From NCBI GenBank assembly GCA_033557685.1, contig JAWQRN010000471.1, positions 1 through 29,170 of the forward strand: 29,170 nt of DNA. Reading direction: 5' to 3'. The stretch comes from Sperchopsis tessellata (taxonomy: Eukaryota > Arthropoda > Insecta > Coleoptera > Hydrophilidae). The position numbers and the translations under genes are program-made. Positions 1 through 8,900 of this stretch are shown here, piece by piece (position 1 is the first letter of the stretch; every line of letters starts with the position of its first letter). Under the pieces are notes generated by a model. The model worked only from the letters and a program-made list of their open reading frames with translations. It was not told the origin of the DNA and ran no database searches.

Positions 1-1570
1 TTAATGGCATATGTCTTAATTAATCAACTGTAGAACTTGCTGACCGGATTCGACTTAGCAATGAAACTCATCAAGTCCCTGGAATAGCGTGTGGACCTCC
101 TTGGCAATACCCCTGGACATCTTCAGATCAGCTGCCACACAGTGTACCAGTCACAATTCCTGGACAGGTAACAATCAGATCTCCTTCTGGAACTATTAAC
201 ACCTTAAAATCCAGCTACTGGCCTTCCTGGATCTTCAGGAATGACTACAACTCGTCTTCGATCTATACTTGTAATTTCTCAACAGTACGATGTTCACCTT
301 ATTGGAAACCAGCATATGGGGCTAACCGATTGTAGTGTATGAAATTGGTTTTCCTCGTGGTAGTTTCTTGATTTGGTATAAAAGGTCATTAATTTTCTTC
401 ACTACTTCATATGGCTCCTCTCAGGATGATTGCAGCTTGGGGCATACACTTTCTGGTGTAGTGGGTTATACAGCCAGACCAGATCGCCTTCCTGGAATCT
501 TCCATCGTCGGCTTGTGCATCGTATCCTTCCTTCACAGGTTCTGTTCATCTGGCGAGCTGCCCAAAATCAAGTCTTCTGGTAATCCATCTCTCTTCCAAA
601 AATCACAATTCACCATCAGAAATAGAATTATACTATTCCAAATCTCTTTGATGTTCAGAAACAAGATAGGTATCTGCCCTTGTTTGATTATGTAAAGTGC
701 CTGTGTGATTTGGTTAAAGACATTGTTCGTGTCTTCCTTATCCCAAGTAACTTGCAGGTCTCCTGGAACAATGCTGATTCAAAGTCCCAATGTCAATGTT
801 GCTACCATCAGTGTACAAAATGAAATGTCCTTCCATTCGAGGTTAACTAAGGATTGGAACCTTAGTTAAGATTCTATGTAATTCGTCAAACGTCTCCTGG
901 CAATCTTAAAATGTTCTTACTTCTTCCAACAGTTTATGCAAAGGATGAACCCTGAAACAAATCTTCGATAGTAAGTACAGAGTCCCAGAAAACTTCGTAT
1001 ATCATGTTTATTTCTTGGAATTAGCTATTTCTCCACTGTTAAGATTTTATCGGGGTCTATCGCCACACCTTTTCTGGTCACCACATGACCGAGATTTTTG
1101 ACTTTCCTCTTGAATAGGTGGCATTTCTTTGGGCTGAGTTTCAAATGGCTATTTCTCAATCTTCTGAAAACCTCCTCCAAATTCTTCAAATGTCCTACCG
1201 ATTACGATGGCATCATGAGGGTATACGGGACAGGACTTTCAAGATAAACCCTTGAGACTCAGGTTCATAAGTTTTCCAAAAGTTGATAGTGCATTGCACC
1301 AAGTAGCATGACACTGAACTGCTACAGCCCCGATCCTGTAGTAAAAGCTGTCTTTTCTCGGTCTTCTCTTAGAGTCTTACTCTACTTGCCAATAACCACT
1401 CTTCAAGTCTAATGTGGAGAACCATTGTGACCCTGCCAAGGGGCTATCAATTTTTGGCAAGTGGTAACATTCACTCCTCTATAGTCTATGCAAAATCTGG
1501 TACACCCGTATATCTGAACAACAGGTGAGAACCAAGGACTACTGGATGTTTAGGCAGGAGTAAACGCCTT
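1..1570 (-). pseudogene. Decayed Ty3/gypsy retrotransposon pol (RT, RNase H, part of the downstream region)
   Basis: No frame is open, but the minus strand shows gypsy-type pol in pieces. About 1560-1480 has SPVVQIYG and RFCIDYRGVN (RT finger/palm). About 1420-1330 has SGYWQVE and then EKTAFTTGSGL. About 1230-1200 shows DDAIVIGRTFEEF, the YxDD active-site region with the Tyr context changed. About 1150-1050 reads like LSPKKCHLFKRKVKNLGHVV. About 1000-960 shows SFLGLCTYYRRFV-like sequence, and about 880-800 shows PRMEGHFILYTDGSNIDIG, the RNase H start. Frameshifts and stops occur every 50-100 bases. Below 700 the resemblance to the integrase half is weaker. No LTR was recognised; the left end leaves the window. 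It is non-functional. Confidence 0.75.
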
Positions 1571-2520
1571 GAATGCTACTTAATTGCGGCGGCACTACTA
1601 TTGTTGATTTTGTGTTGTACCACATTGGTACAGCCATAATCTTCCTCTCATAGACACTACACACTTATTATGATGTGTAACCACTGTTCAATTATCTTCA
1701 CAAATACCGTTTGATAATGTTTCGCTCCCTCTACATTTTCACTTCGCTTCATCTTGGATGGCAATATTGTGGAGGTTGGCACATTTTTAAATCTTACAAA
1801 GCACCTGTTTAAACTGCTGCCTTTTTGGTGCTGGCTTTGTTCTAGTCTTCATACAAATTAAGCGCTTTCTCTTTTATTATTATATTATACTTAATGGTAT
1901 TTTTTGCCGTGCGTTGCCTATGATAAATATGTACAACCATCATAATAGAACGTCTAATTTTTGATAATTCTGCTCATTTGTTTTTTATTATTTTTCTAAC
2001 AGTTGAATTTTGTTGAAGGTTGCAGAAATTAATTTGCCTCCAACTAGAATCTCTTTTTCGCAGCATGTTTTTTAAGTTTTAAAGTAAAGATTTCATTTCT
2101 TTTTTATAAACTTTAAAAGTCAAAGCTATAGAATTTCTCACTTTAAACAAATAATTTTTATTGTATACACACACAGAGAAAACAATATTGACGCAATGTG
2201 AACTACATAAAGACTACCTCAATATATATATGTTAGGTTCATACATTAATATTGAACAAAATAAAACTAATACATTGAAACTTTTGCACCTGATCCTTCT
2301 GGTATTTTTAGTGATAGATTATAATTTAGTACAATTCTTTGAAACCTAATGAATGTAACCTTAGAGGATCCCAGATTGTATTTATTTGAAATACTAAAAC
2401 AAAAGTAATTGTCTATGAACAAGAATTTAAAAAAAAAAATTAAAATTAAAGTTGAGTAAAATAGAGGTTATTACAAGAATACAGTAAAAATGCATTGGCA
2501 GCATTAAGAAATACTTTTTA
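1571..2520. other. Intergenic AT-rich stretch, no gene seen
   Basis: This stretch holds short AT-rich open frames with no recognisable protein, scattered homopolymer runs (for example a run of A near 2431) and no conserved motif. 1571-1860 may include the upstream end of the gypsy copy, but I could not read protein from it. Confidence 0.5.
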
Positions 2521-2535
2521 TTAAAATAGAGTAAC

Positions 2536-2536
<1 letters not shown>

Positions 2537-2573
<37 letters not shown>
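2537..2573. repeat. (TA)n microsatellite
   Basis: An uninterrupted alternating ta run of about 37 bases. It creates a spurious Tyr-Ile repeat in an antisense frame. Confidence 0.95.
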
Positions 2574-2577
<4 letters not shown>

Positions 2578-3140
2578 AAAGCTTAACATTAACAAATAAA
2601 TAACTATAACATACAATATAATCCTGTACAAAAGACCTCTGAGCTTACAATATACAAATATTTCAAACATATTATTTAACAAATACATATATTGAATGAC
2701 GAGCGAGCTGCTTTCAACCATTACATATTATTAACGTCTAAGGCTACCATAAGATTTTAAGAAAAAAAATAAAAAATGTTTCATATATTAAAAATAGTAA
2801 AATCAACAATATATTAAACCAGATTATCCAAACATGCTGTAAATAAATAAACATATACAAATACGTACATAATTAAAATGGTAAAAAGTGAATAAATAAA
2901 TTATATAAATTCAAGTATTGGAGAAAAAAAATAATAATATAAATTGATACCTACGATTTGGCAAAACCTTTTGTAAATCATAATTCTCATTTCCTTTGTG
3001 TTTAATCTATGATATTACCAAAATATACAATATTTCTCCGCTGGTGTATAATAATGAATTAGATATATTTCTGAGATGAGAGACCAAAAACCACATTTAA
3101 TAGAAGCTTAAATGAAACTTTGTATTTTCTTTAATTGTAA
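2574..3140. other. AT-rich intergenic spacer, no gene seen
   Basis: Very AT-rich with many short A and T runs. No domain or RNA structure was recognised. It ends at the TA that flanks the inverted-repeat element. Confidence 0.5.
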
Positions 3141-3142
3141 TA

Positions 3143-3645
3143 CGGTAGAGTCTCTTTTAGGGTTCCCCGTTGTATTATGTACATATACCAATTTATGCGA
3201 GTTATGCGGTGTGATATTTTATGAAACTTTCGGGGGTTCCCCCTTGTATATGTACATATACCGAAAGCAAGTTTCGGTGGTTTCCATTTCCAAGCTGCAC
3301 ACTCTAACTTTCGCGTTTACATACATCTAGTGTTATATGTAAACATTGAGCATTCGAGAAGTTTATTGTACAAATGTTTCATTGAGAAGATGTTTGTATT
3401 TTAATTGTCAGAAGTACGTGTAAGCAATGGTGTTCATGAAGTTTATTCTAGAATTTTGCAATAAAGTAGATGTTTGTAAAATTTTTTTTGCGATTTTGGT
3501 TTATTTGAACTCATTGCTTTGGTTTTATAAAAAAATTAAAGAACGTATCCCTAATTATACACGTGAGATGTGTCTTTTTTTGTGCGATTTTTTTATATGC
3601 ACTTTTTTGCATAACGTATCTACCGCATAAAAAGAGACTCTACTG
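3143..3645. mobile_element. Short non-autonomous inverted-repeat element (MITE), pogo/Tc1-mariner type
   Basis: The ends are CGGTAGAGTCTCTTTT on the left and, read from the right, CAGTAGAGTCTCTTTT, a 16-bp terminal inverted repeat with one mismatch. A TA dinucleotide sits immediately outside each end (3141-3142 and 3646-3647), matching the TA target duplication of Tc1/mariner/pogo transposons. The CAGTAGAGTCTC start resembles pogo/Tigger termini. The 503-bp interior has no transposase frame. It carries an internal direct repeat of about 28 bp (3161-3189 and 3235-3262, beginning ggttcccc) and looser repeated motifs near 3371 and 3438. It would have depended on a transposase supplied elsewhere. 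Confidence 0.82.
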
Positions 3646-3939
3646 TATTTAATGGCTTCAAATAGTTTGACTTTGATTTGATAACTACCATTTCTTGTTT
3701 GGTTTTAGATTTAAATGAAATAAACCCATAACGAGTGAAAAAAGGAATATTTTGCATTTCGGCCGGCGATATCCATATATATTCATTGTGTCTGCAAACA
3801 TTCCATTTGCATCAGAGGCCTCATGAAATAAATGTTAAATTATTCTCCAGCAGTTAGCATTCTCTACCTATTGAAAACTATAGTAGGTAGGCAACTGCAG
3901 TTGTAAAGTTCAGTAGATATTTGCCTTTCTATATACAAA

Positions 3940-4404
3940 TCAAAAGATGTTACAGGTTATGATACAAATATGTATAGATTTCTTGTGTAAATACACTACA
4001 GATATTGGAATAATACACTTATCAAAATAGAAAAAATCGTCAGGTTTGAAATGTTCTCCACACAAGACCATTGTTTTTGATACTTTCTTCCCAATTTTCA
4101 ACACATGTGACCATACTTTTAGTCTGGCTTTGTCCTTGGGAAATATGTGGAAAGAAAATCCACCAGTTGCTTTACTGTCACACTGAGGCACCGAGCAATA
4201 TTTATTTTCCTTCCTTCCTACGTTTTTAAGTTTCAAATGAACTATTGTTTGTTTTTCTGTCGTCCCATCCATTGCGAAATGCACGCTAAATAGATCTAAC
4301 AACTGAAACCTATCCACCATTGGAGGGTTGCACTTCTGCTCACCAGAGGTCAGCCACTTTGCTTTTAAACGCCAATAGTAACAATAGTAATTTGTGTACT
4401 TCAC
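3940..4404 (-). pseudogene. THAP-domain zinc-finger protein fragment
   Basis: A 154-residue open frame contains KYCSVPQCDS, FSFHIFPKDK, a Trp in LKVWSHVLKIG and VLCGEHFKPDDF. This is the C2CH order of a THAP DNA-binding domain: Cys-x4-Cys, then FP, Trp, then Cys-x2-His-Phe. THAP domains occur at the N end of P-element-type transposases and many domesticated insect proteins. Met-Asp-Gly-Thr, about 20 residues before the first Cys, is a plausible natural start; residues before it look non-coding. After the finger the frame runs into unrelated sequence (IIPISVVYLHKK), so it is either one exon of a gene or a truncated transposon copy. No following exon was identified. Domain call firm; gene status open. 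Confidence 0.65.
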
Positions 4405-4499
4405 TTAACCGTGAGTCAATCAATAAATCAGAGCCTCCACAGTCCTCGTCAGGCATCAATAGGAAGAACATTCGAACTGGAGGTGGAGAGAAAAAATTT

Positions 4500-4690
4500 T
4501 GATAAATTCAAGAACCTGATAGTCAGCTGGATCCACAGCCGCTTTGTGTTGTGTTCTGAGAGTTTATCCAATGATGCCATGAAACCTTCAAAACTCAGAA
4601 GACACTTGTAATCAAAACACCCTGACTTAGCTGTGAAAATATACAAAAGAAAGTTATTACTTACAAAAATGACTGTTGAAGATAATTCCT
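4500..4690 (+). pseudogene. Fragment of a hAT/ZBED-like BED zinc-finger protein
   Basis: Reading across one frameshift, the sequence shows DPQPLCVV, then CSESLSNDAMKPSKLRRHL, an in-frame TAA, and SKHPDLAVKIYKRK. The C..C, SNDAMKPSKLRRHL and KHP order matches the N-terminal BED finger of ZBED5/FAM200-like proteins derived from hAT transposons. The internal stop and the frameshift make it a relic. Nothing of the transposase body follows; a LINE fragment begins about 115 bases downstream. Confidence 0.65.
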
Positions 4691-4805
4691 TATTAATCTA
4701 ATATTTATTTGATAGCACTTCAGATCGTGAAAAATAAAAAGCTGTATATGATTGGAGAAGATGGGGTCAGGTAGAATGCAAGGTTCGGTTAGTTTCCTAG
4801 CAGGA

Positions 4806-6418
4806 TATCAATTGCATAAACTCTATCTCTAAAGACTGTATAATAAGATTTCTCAACAAGACAAACCCATCATTTTCAGTTGGCCCAGATTTTATCCCTG
4901 GATTTATTCTTAAGGATTGCCATCATATTATAGCAACATCCTTGGAAATTCTATTCAACCTGTCCCTCAAAACAAGCACCTTTCCAACTACTTGGAAACT
5001 CGCCCGTGTAATCCCCGTATTCAAAGCAGGAAGCTCACCCGATATCAAAAACTATCGCACGATAGTCATTCTGTCTAATTTTGCCAAGTCCTGTCTTTAC
5101 GATGCTGTTTATCCACATCTATAAAGACAGATATCTATTAATCAGCATGGTTTCATGCAACAGAGATCCACTATTAATAACTTATCTTCAATCACTCAAT
5201 TTTAAACTTCAACACTCGACCAACAAGGTCAAATTGATGATCGTATAGATCACAATATCGTGATCCGTAAACTTAAGAACTTTGGTCTCTCCAATACCCT
5301 ATCTAACCTCTTCTCATCTTATCTTTCTCACTGTCTTCTCTCTGTTAATCATCTTGGACACTCATCCGATTCTTTCATGGCTACCTTTGGTGTTCCTCAA
5401 GGCTCAAACCGTGGACCTCTTCTGTTTTTGTTATTTATCAATGACATAACACTTTCCTTAGAAAATCATAAACTTCCCTTTGCTGATGATTTAAAGATAT
5501 ACGCTCAAATACATAGCCTTCAAGATTGCAGATTTCTACAGCATGATCTCATCCGGCTAGCCAACTGGTGTGACTCGAATAAATTGCATCTTAATACTGA
5601 CAAATGCAAAGTTGTAAGCTACAGTCAAAAATCAAGCCCCATAAACTTCCACTATAGTATATCCAGCTGTCCGCTAAGTCGTTGTGACGGCACCACTGAT
5701 CTTGGCATTAAATATGATAGTGGCCTAACCTTCAACTCCCATATCACTGAAATTACATCCTCAGCACATCGTATGATTGAATTTATTATTAGATTTATTA
5801 GTAAAAACTTCTCTGACCTCAATGCCATTACCGCACATTACAACTCATTCATAAGGTCCAAACTTGAGTACCACCAGTAGGAACCACCAAAGAAAAATGC
5901 TGAAGTATCTATATTTTAAAAAAATCAATACCTATCCAGAACAAGGTCTCGTTAATGCTGTTCTACTTGAAATTTTCATTGTGGTCTCTCTCAATGCTCG
6001 TAGAAAAGTAATCGATATATAGTTCTTGTACAAACTATTTAATAACCTTGTCGATGATCCCACTTCCTTGATACTTCTTAACATGTGTTTCATCCACCAA
6101 TTATAGGGCACGGCAACTCAATTCCTTTCTCCTAAAATCATGAACCAACCTTCTAACAAACTCCTATTCACAGGATATGTACCACATACCATCCAGTCCA
6201 GAGGTCAATTGATTTATTCAATACACCCCATCACAACTTACGACAATCCTACGTCCACTATTTGTTTGATTGTTGTTTTTCTTTTTTTTTGCATTATCTT
6301 AGTATTAATGTGTTTGTGATCTTGTAACTTTTTGAGAAAAACTCTAACCTGCTCTGTAAATGGAGTAATCTGTAGAGCAGTGTAACTAAAATAAAATAAA
6401 ATAAAATAAAAATAAAAT
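4806..6418 (+). pseudogene. 5'-truncated non-LTR retrotransposon (LINE), reverse-transcriptase half
   Basis: The reading frame opens around 4806 (DINCINSISKDC) and shows RT fingers (VGPDFIPGFILKDC, TWKLARVIPVFKAG, KNYRTIVILSNFAKSC) before a stop at 5122. A second block at 5260-5880 has FGLSNTLSNLFSSYLS, GVPQGSNRGPLLFLLFINDI, the FADD catalytic box (PFADDLKIYAQ) and NKLHLNTDKCKVVSYSQ. Beyond the stop at 5878 the post-RT tail can still be followed (MLKYLYFKKI, YKLFNNLVDDP). The segment between the two blocks has lost bases. The 3' end carries (TAAAA)n. This layout fits the Jockey/I-type group of insect LINEs. No endonuclease or ORF1 is present, so it is a dead copy. Confidence 0.85.
6384..6418 (+). 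repeat. (TAAAA)n 3' tail of the LINE
   Basis: Five or more units of taaaa with one longer unit follow gagcagtgtaac. Short A-rich repeats of this kind are the usual 3' end of Jockey-like LINEs and mark the insertion boundary. Confidence 0.8.
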
Positions 6419-6699
6419 TGAATATATTAAAGAGGAAGACAATAACATAACGGTTTATCTAAGAAGATTAGCTTTGGATATAAGTTATGTTTCTTTGGAG
6501 ACAAACGACAAGGAATCTCTTCATTTTATAGAAAATTAAGCAAAAATTCAGATTGATTCAATGAAGATTGCTTGAGACATTAGTCACAATCCAATAATTA
6601 ACAGTATAATTAGTTATGTGGAGCAAAGATGGAAATATAAAGTAGAAATGACAAAATATATAGACTCTCAAGGTGCAAGGAAAATTAAATTTTATTATG

Positions 6700-7060
6700 A
6701 GGATACAGGATAATTACTCCACCAAAATTACGTATAAAAATAGAATATAAAGAGAAGTTGCTCAGTTTAGTTGATGGAACGGTTAAGATGAAATTTATGG
6801 CCAGGACATACGTGTGGTGGCCCAAATTAGATGAGGAGATTGGAAGATATGCAAAGAATTGTGTAGTGTGTTGGGAAGCAAGACTGTATTAACACCTTGC
6901 CTAGACCCCAATTTCCCTCTCAAAAACTGCATGTGAACTTTTTATGTACAACGAAGATTTTCTTTGATTCACTGTTACTGATAGGCCACATACCGAGGAC
7001 ATGCCTACAACTTCTCAAGAAACACATTTCAAATTTCTCCTTCATTATCATAATTGTTAG
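6700..7060 (+). pseudogene. Ty3/gypsy integrase zinc-binding domain remnant
   Basis: In one frame from about 6712 the sequence shows ITPPKLRIKI, LLSLVDGTVKMK, FMARTYVWWPKLDEEI and GRYAKNCVVCWEARL before stops. This is the integrase H2C2 region: the VWWP and C-x2-C parts are kept, but the paired His residues of the usual H-x-GH stretch have been replaced. Further on, FPSQKLHVNF matches the start of the integrase core in another frame. The domain is inactive, and no other gypsy part is joined to it. It is separate from, and opposite in strand to, the copy at the left end. Confidence 0.65.
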
Positions 7061-7089
7061 AATGTTTAAATCATACAATTCCATCTAAG

Positions 7090-7560
7090 TCTCAGGGATA
7101 TATATCATCTGTTTTTGTAAGGTTATACCCAAAAGCAGAGGCAACAAAAATTACAATACACACCTGTTAAAAAAGCTATTAGCAATGAGTTGTTGACAAT
7201 AAAAAAAATGAAGAATTGTTTTGCTTCCATGATTCTGAGTGATAATGATGGTGCTGTAGAAGAAGAAACTGCTTTTAGTTCAAATTATTTGCCACAAACA
7301 AATGATTATATTTTGGTAAAGGAAGGCATTATTGCGAAGCATCAAGTTTATTCTTTTTAGAAAATTATTTCCATAATGGAGTAAAAATTTGACATAATGA
7401 ATTTGAAACTGACAAAAAGTGAAAATTTTGGGCAAACAAATAGTTCACTCATCAAATGGGATTTGTAACTTTGGTAGAACTACCAAACCCAAAAAACTTG
7501 GGCAAAACTACTAGAAAGTCAGAAATGTTAACATGTTCCGTACTTTTTAATAATTATACT
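7090..7560 (+). pseudogene. Transposon-derived coding remnant, perhaps the C-terminal part of a pogo/Jerky-like protein
   Basis: A 70-residue stretch without stops runs to 7360: YTPVKKAISNELLTIKKMK, an acidic DNDGAVEEE segment and NDYILVKEGIIAKHQVY. Just upstream in another frame is RLYPKAEATK. After several frame breaks VELPNPKNLGKTTRKSEM can be read near 7470-7530. The order (YPKA, TP.K, acidic linker, D(Y/F)(I/V)LV, LP.P) resembles tails of insect pogo/Jerky-like transposase proteins, but this is a weak motif match made from memory. An alternative is the tail of another insect transposon protein. Confidence 0.4.
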
Positions 7561-7659
7561 TTAGTTTAAAATATATATTTTTTTGTAAATAAAAGTGTTT
7601 CTATTTAAACATTGTACCCAACTAACCGGTGGCTCAGTGTGCCTTACTAGGGGGGTTCT

Positions 7660-7794
7660 GCCAAAGACAAATGATGAAGACCTGGACCAATCTCATATAT
7701 GTACAACAATTGAGCAACCAACTGAAAACTTCCCAGAGACAATGATGAAAACATGGATCAACCTGATGTATCAATAGTAATTGAGCAACGAGTT
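7660..7794 (+). repeat. Imperfect tandem duplication, about 67-bp unit, two copies
   Basis: The block from tgccaaagacaaatgatgaa to attgagcaac (about 7660-7727) is repeated from tcccagagacaatgatgaaa to attgagcaac (about 7730-7793). In the proper frame both copies read as related peptides (PKTNDEDLDQ... and PETNDENMDQP...), each ending IEQ. It may therefore be a coding repeat from the adjacent transposon remnant rather than a plain satellite. Confidence 0.7.
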
Positions 7795-8011
7795 CTTAAG
7801 TAAGGTAGTTCTCTTGTTTATAATTTATTTAAAACAGTATTAATTTAAAATTTAGTACTGCATCAATAGTCATAGGAAATCTAAAATGTTATACATTTTT
7901 TTGCAGATATTTGGAGCGATGGCCCAGTGGTACACATCTTCGGATCCAAATTTGAGCAGATAGAAACATTTTTCCACTTCAATGATAATTCCAAAGTGCT
8001 ACAGAGAGATA

Positions 8012-8097
8012 TCTTTAGGTTTTCCGGGAGATAACCATGTGTTGGCTTTTGTTTTTGCCGACATTTCGTCCGCCTTTGCAGGGGACATTATCAAGAC
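8012..8097. mobile_element. Penelope-like element terminal fragment
   Basis: The segment starting ggttttccgggagataacc and containing tgccgacatttcgtccgcct and gcaggggacattatcaagac is shared, in diverged form, with 14068-14160 and, inverted, with 14250-14318. The gacgaaacgtcggc core is a familiar hallmark of insect Penelope-like termini, an assignment made from recall. No coding part is attached. Confidence 0.6.
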
Positions 8098-8230
8098 ATG
8101 TAGCTCTTAAAAGTACTAATTAAACATTGCCATGTAGCTCTGAAAAGTGCTAGTTGTAGATGCCGACCAGCTCTAAAATGTGCTAATAATAGAATAATAT
8201 GTAGCTCTCAGAAGTGCTAGTCAAGAAATA
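8097..8230. repeat. Minisatellite of 33-34 bp, four diverged units
   Basis: Units begin at about 8097, 8131, 8164 and 8198. Each contains a gtagctct(t/g/a/c)aaaagtgctag-like core followed by 12-15 variable bases. The same core occurs in reverse orientation at 14168-14250 (agcacttttcagagctac, agtacttttaagagcgat), so the repeat belongs to the mobile-element terminus rather than to local slippage. Confidence 0.75.
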
Positions 8231-8235
8231 AATAT

Positions 8236-8693
8236 TTCAGATGATCTTCGAAGAAAAACCTAAAAACAAAGACTGTTTGTAAAAAAATGTTCTAAATTTA
8301 TTTGCAAAGAACATACTATAACATACTGCTGCATTTGTGAATCAGAAATATAGTAAATTTCTGATTAAAGTTTCACATTGGTAATTTATTTTGTTTTTTT
8401 ACGTTAATAAATATAAATAAAACTTTAAGCTAGTATTTATATCACTTTTTACCAAAATAACACCATCTCTTACGGACCGGACAGCGACCACCCCAATAAA
8501 ATTTATAATTGTGATTGATCCCGTGTTAAGCTACAGTTATTCAATAATCATACTGCATATTTGGATAATAATTTGTTCTACTATATTAGAGAAAATAAAT
8601 TCAACAAAAAAAAAATATTTGAGCTAGCATCATGTTTTTCATTATTTGGCAAACTATATAATGAACAAAATGGCGGTAATGGAAGACATAAAC
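8236..8693. other. Spacer containing the FNIP 3' untranslated region
   Basis: No coding potential was found on either strand. On the minus strand this should include the FNIP 3' UTR, with possible polyadenylation hexamers at 8385-8390 and 8297-8302. Confidence 0.5.
8385..8390 (-). terminator. Candidate polyadenylation signal for FNIP
   Basis: This is the first AATAAA on the minus strand after the FNIP stop (tttatt on the plus strand), about 300 bases downstream. A second AATAAA lies at 8297-8302. In such AT-rich DNA these hexamers arise often by chance, so this is only a positional candidate. Confidence 0.3.
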
Positions 8694-8900
8694 TTAGCTG
8701 AAACTTAGGCCGTATTTCTGCATAAGTTGAGGGGAATGCGTTGAAGCAATGGCCATCAAAAGTGGAATATCATTGACCTCTAGCTGTAACGTTTTGGTGA
8801 GCAGCTCCATGCTGCAGAAATCTGTCTCTAAAAGGAGTTGAGCCAGTGCTTTTGACTGCACACAGATTTCCTGCAGTCTTTGCTCGATGTGCATCAAACA
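8694..8900 (-). CDS. FNIP: FNIP, terminal coding exon
   Basis: The acceptor ctttttctttgcag precedes 8900. The exon encodes 68 residues and a TAA stop at 8696-8694. It begins CLMHIEQRLQEICVQSKALA, a long helix, and closes with NDIPLLMAIASTHSPQLMQ and a short tail YGLSFS. The DIPLLMAIASTHSP motif is the most diagnostic C-terminal signature of FNIP proteins. The coding sequence ends here; the 3' untranslated part runs toward lower coordinates. Confidence 0.93.
   Translation of the reverse strand, partial: CLMHIEQRLQEICVQSKALAQLLLETDFCSMELLTKTLQLEVNDIPLLMAIASTHSPQLMQKYGLSFS

Noticed and set aside
335..695. Overlapping short plus-strand open frames
   Set aside because: They are antisense to the decayed gypsy pol and show no motif or codon pattern of their own.
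2161..2349. 62-codon plus-strand frame
   Set aside because: AT-rich with hydrophobic low-complexity translation and no recognisable feature; expected by chance.
2521..2721. 66-codon minus-strand frame with Tyr-Ile repeat
   Set aside because: The peptide repeat is simply the translated (TA)n microsatellite.
3112..3630. Two plus-strand open frames (72 and 67 codons)
   Set aside because: They lie mostly inside the inverted-repeat element, with no transposase motif, and one begins outside the element.
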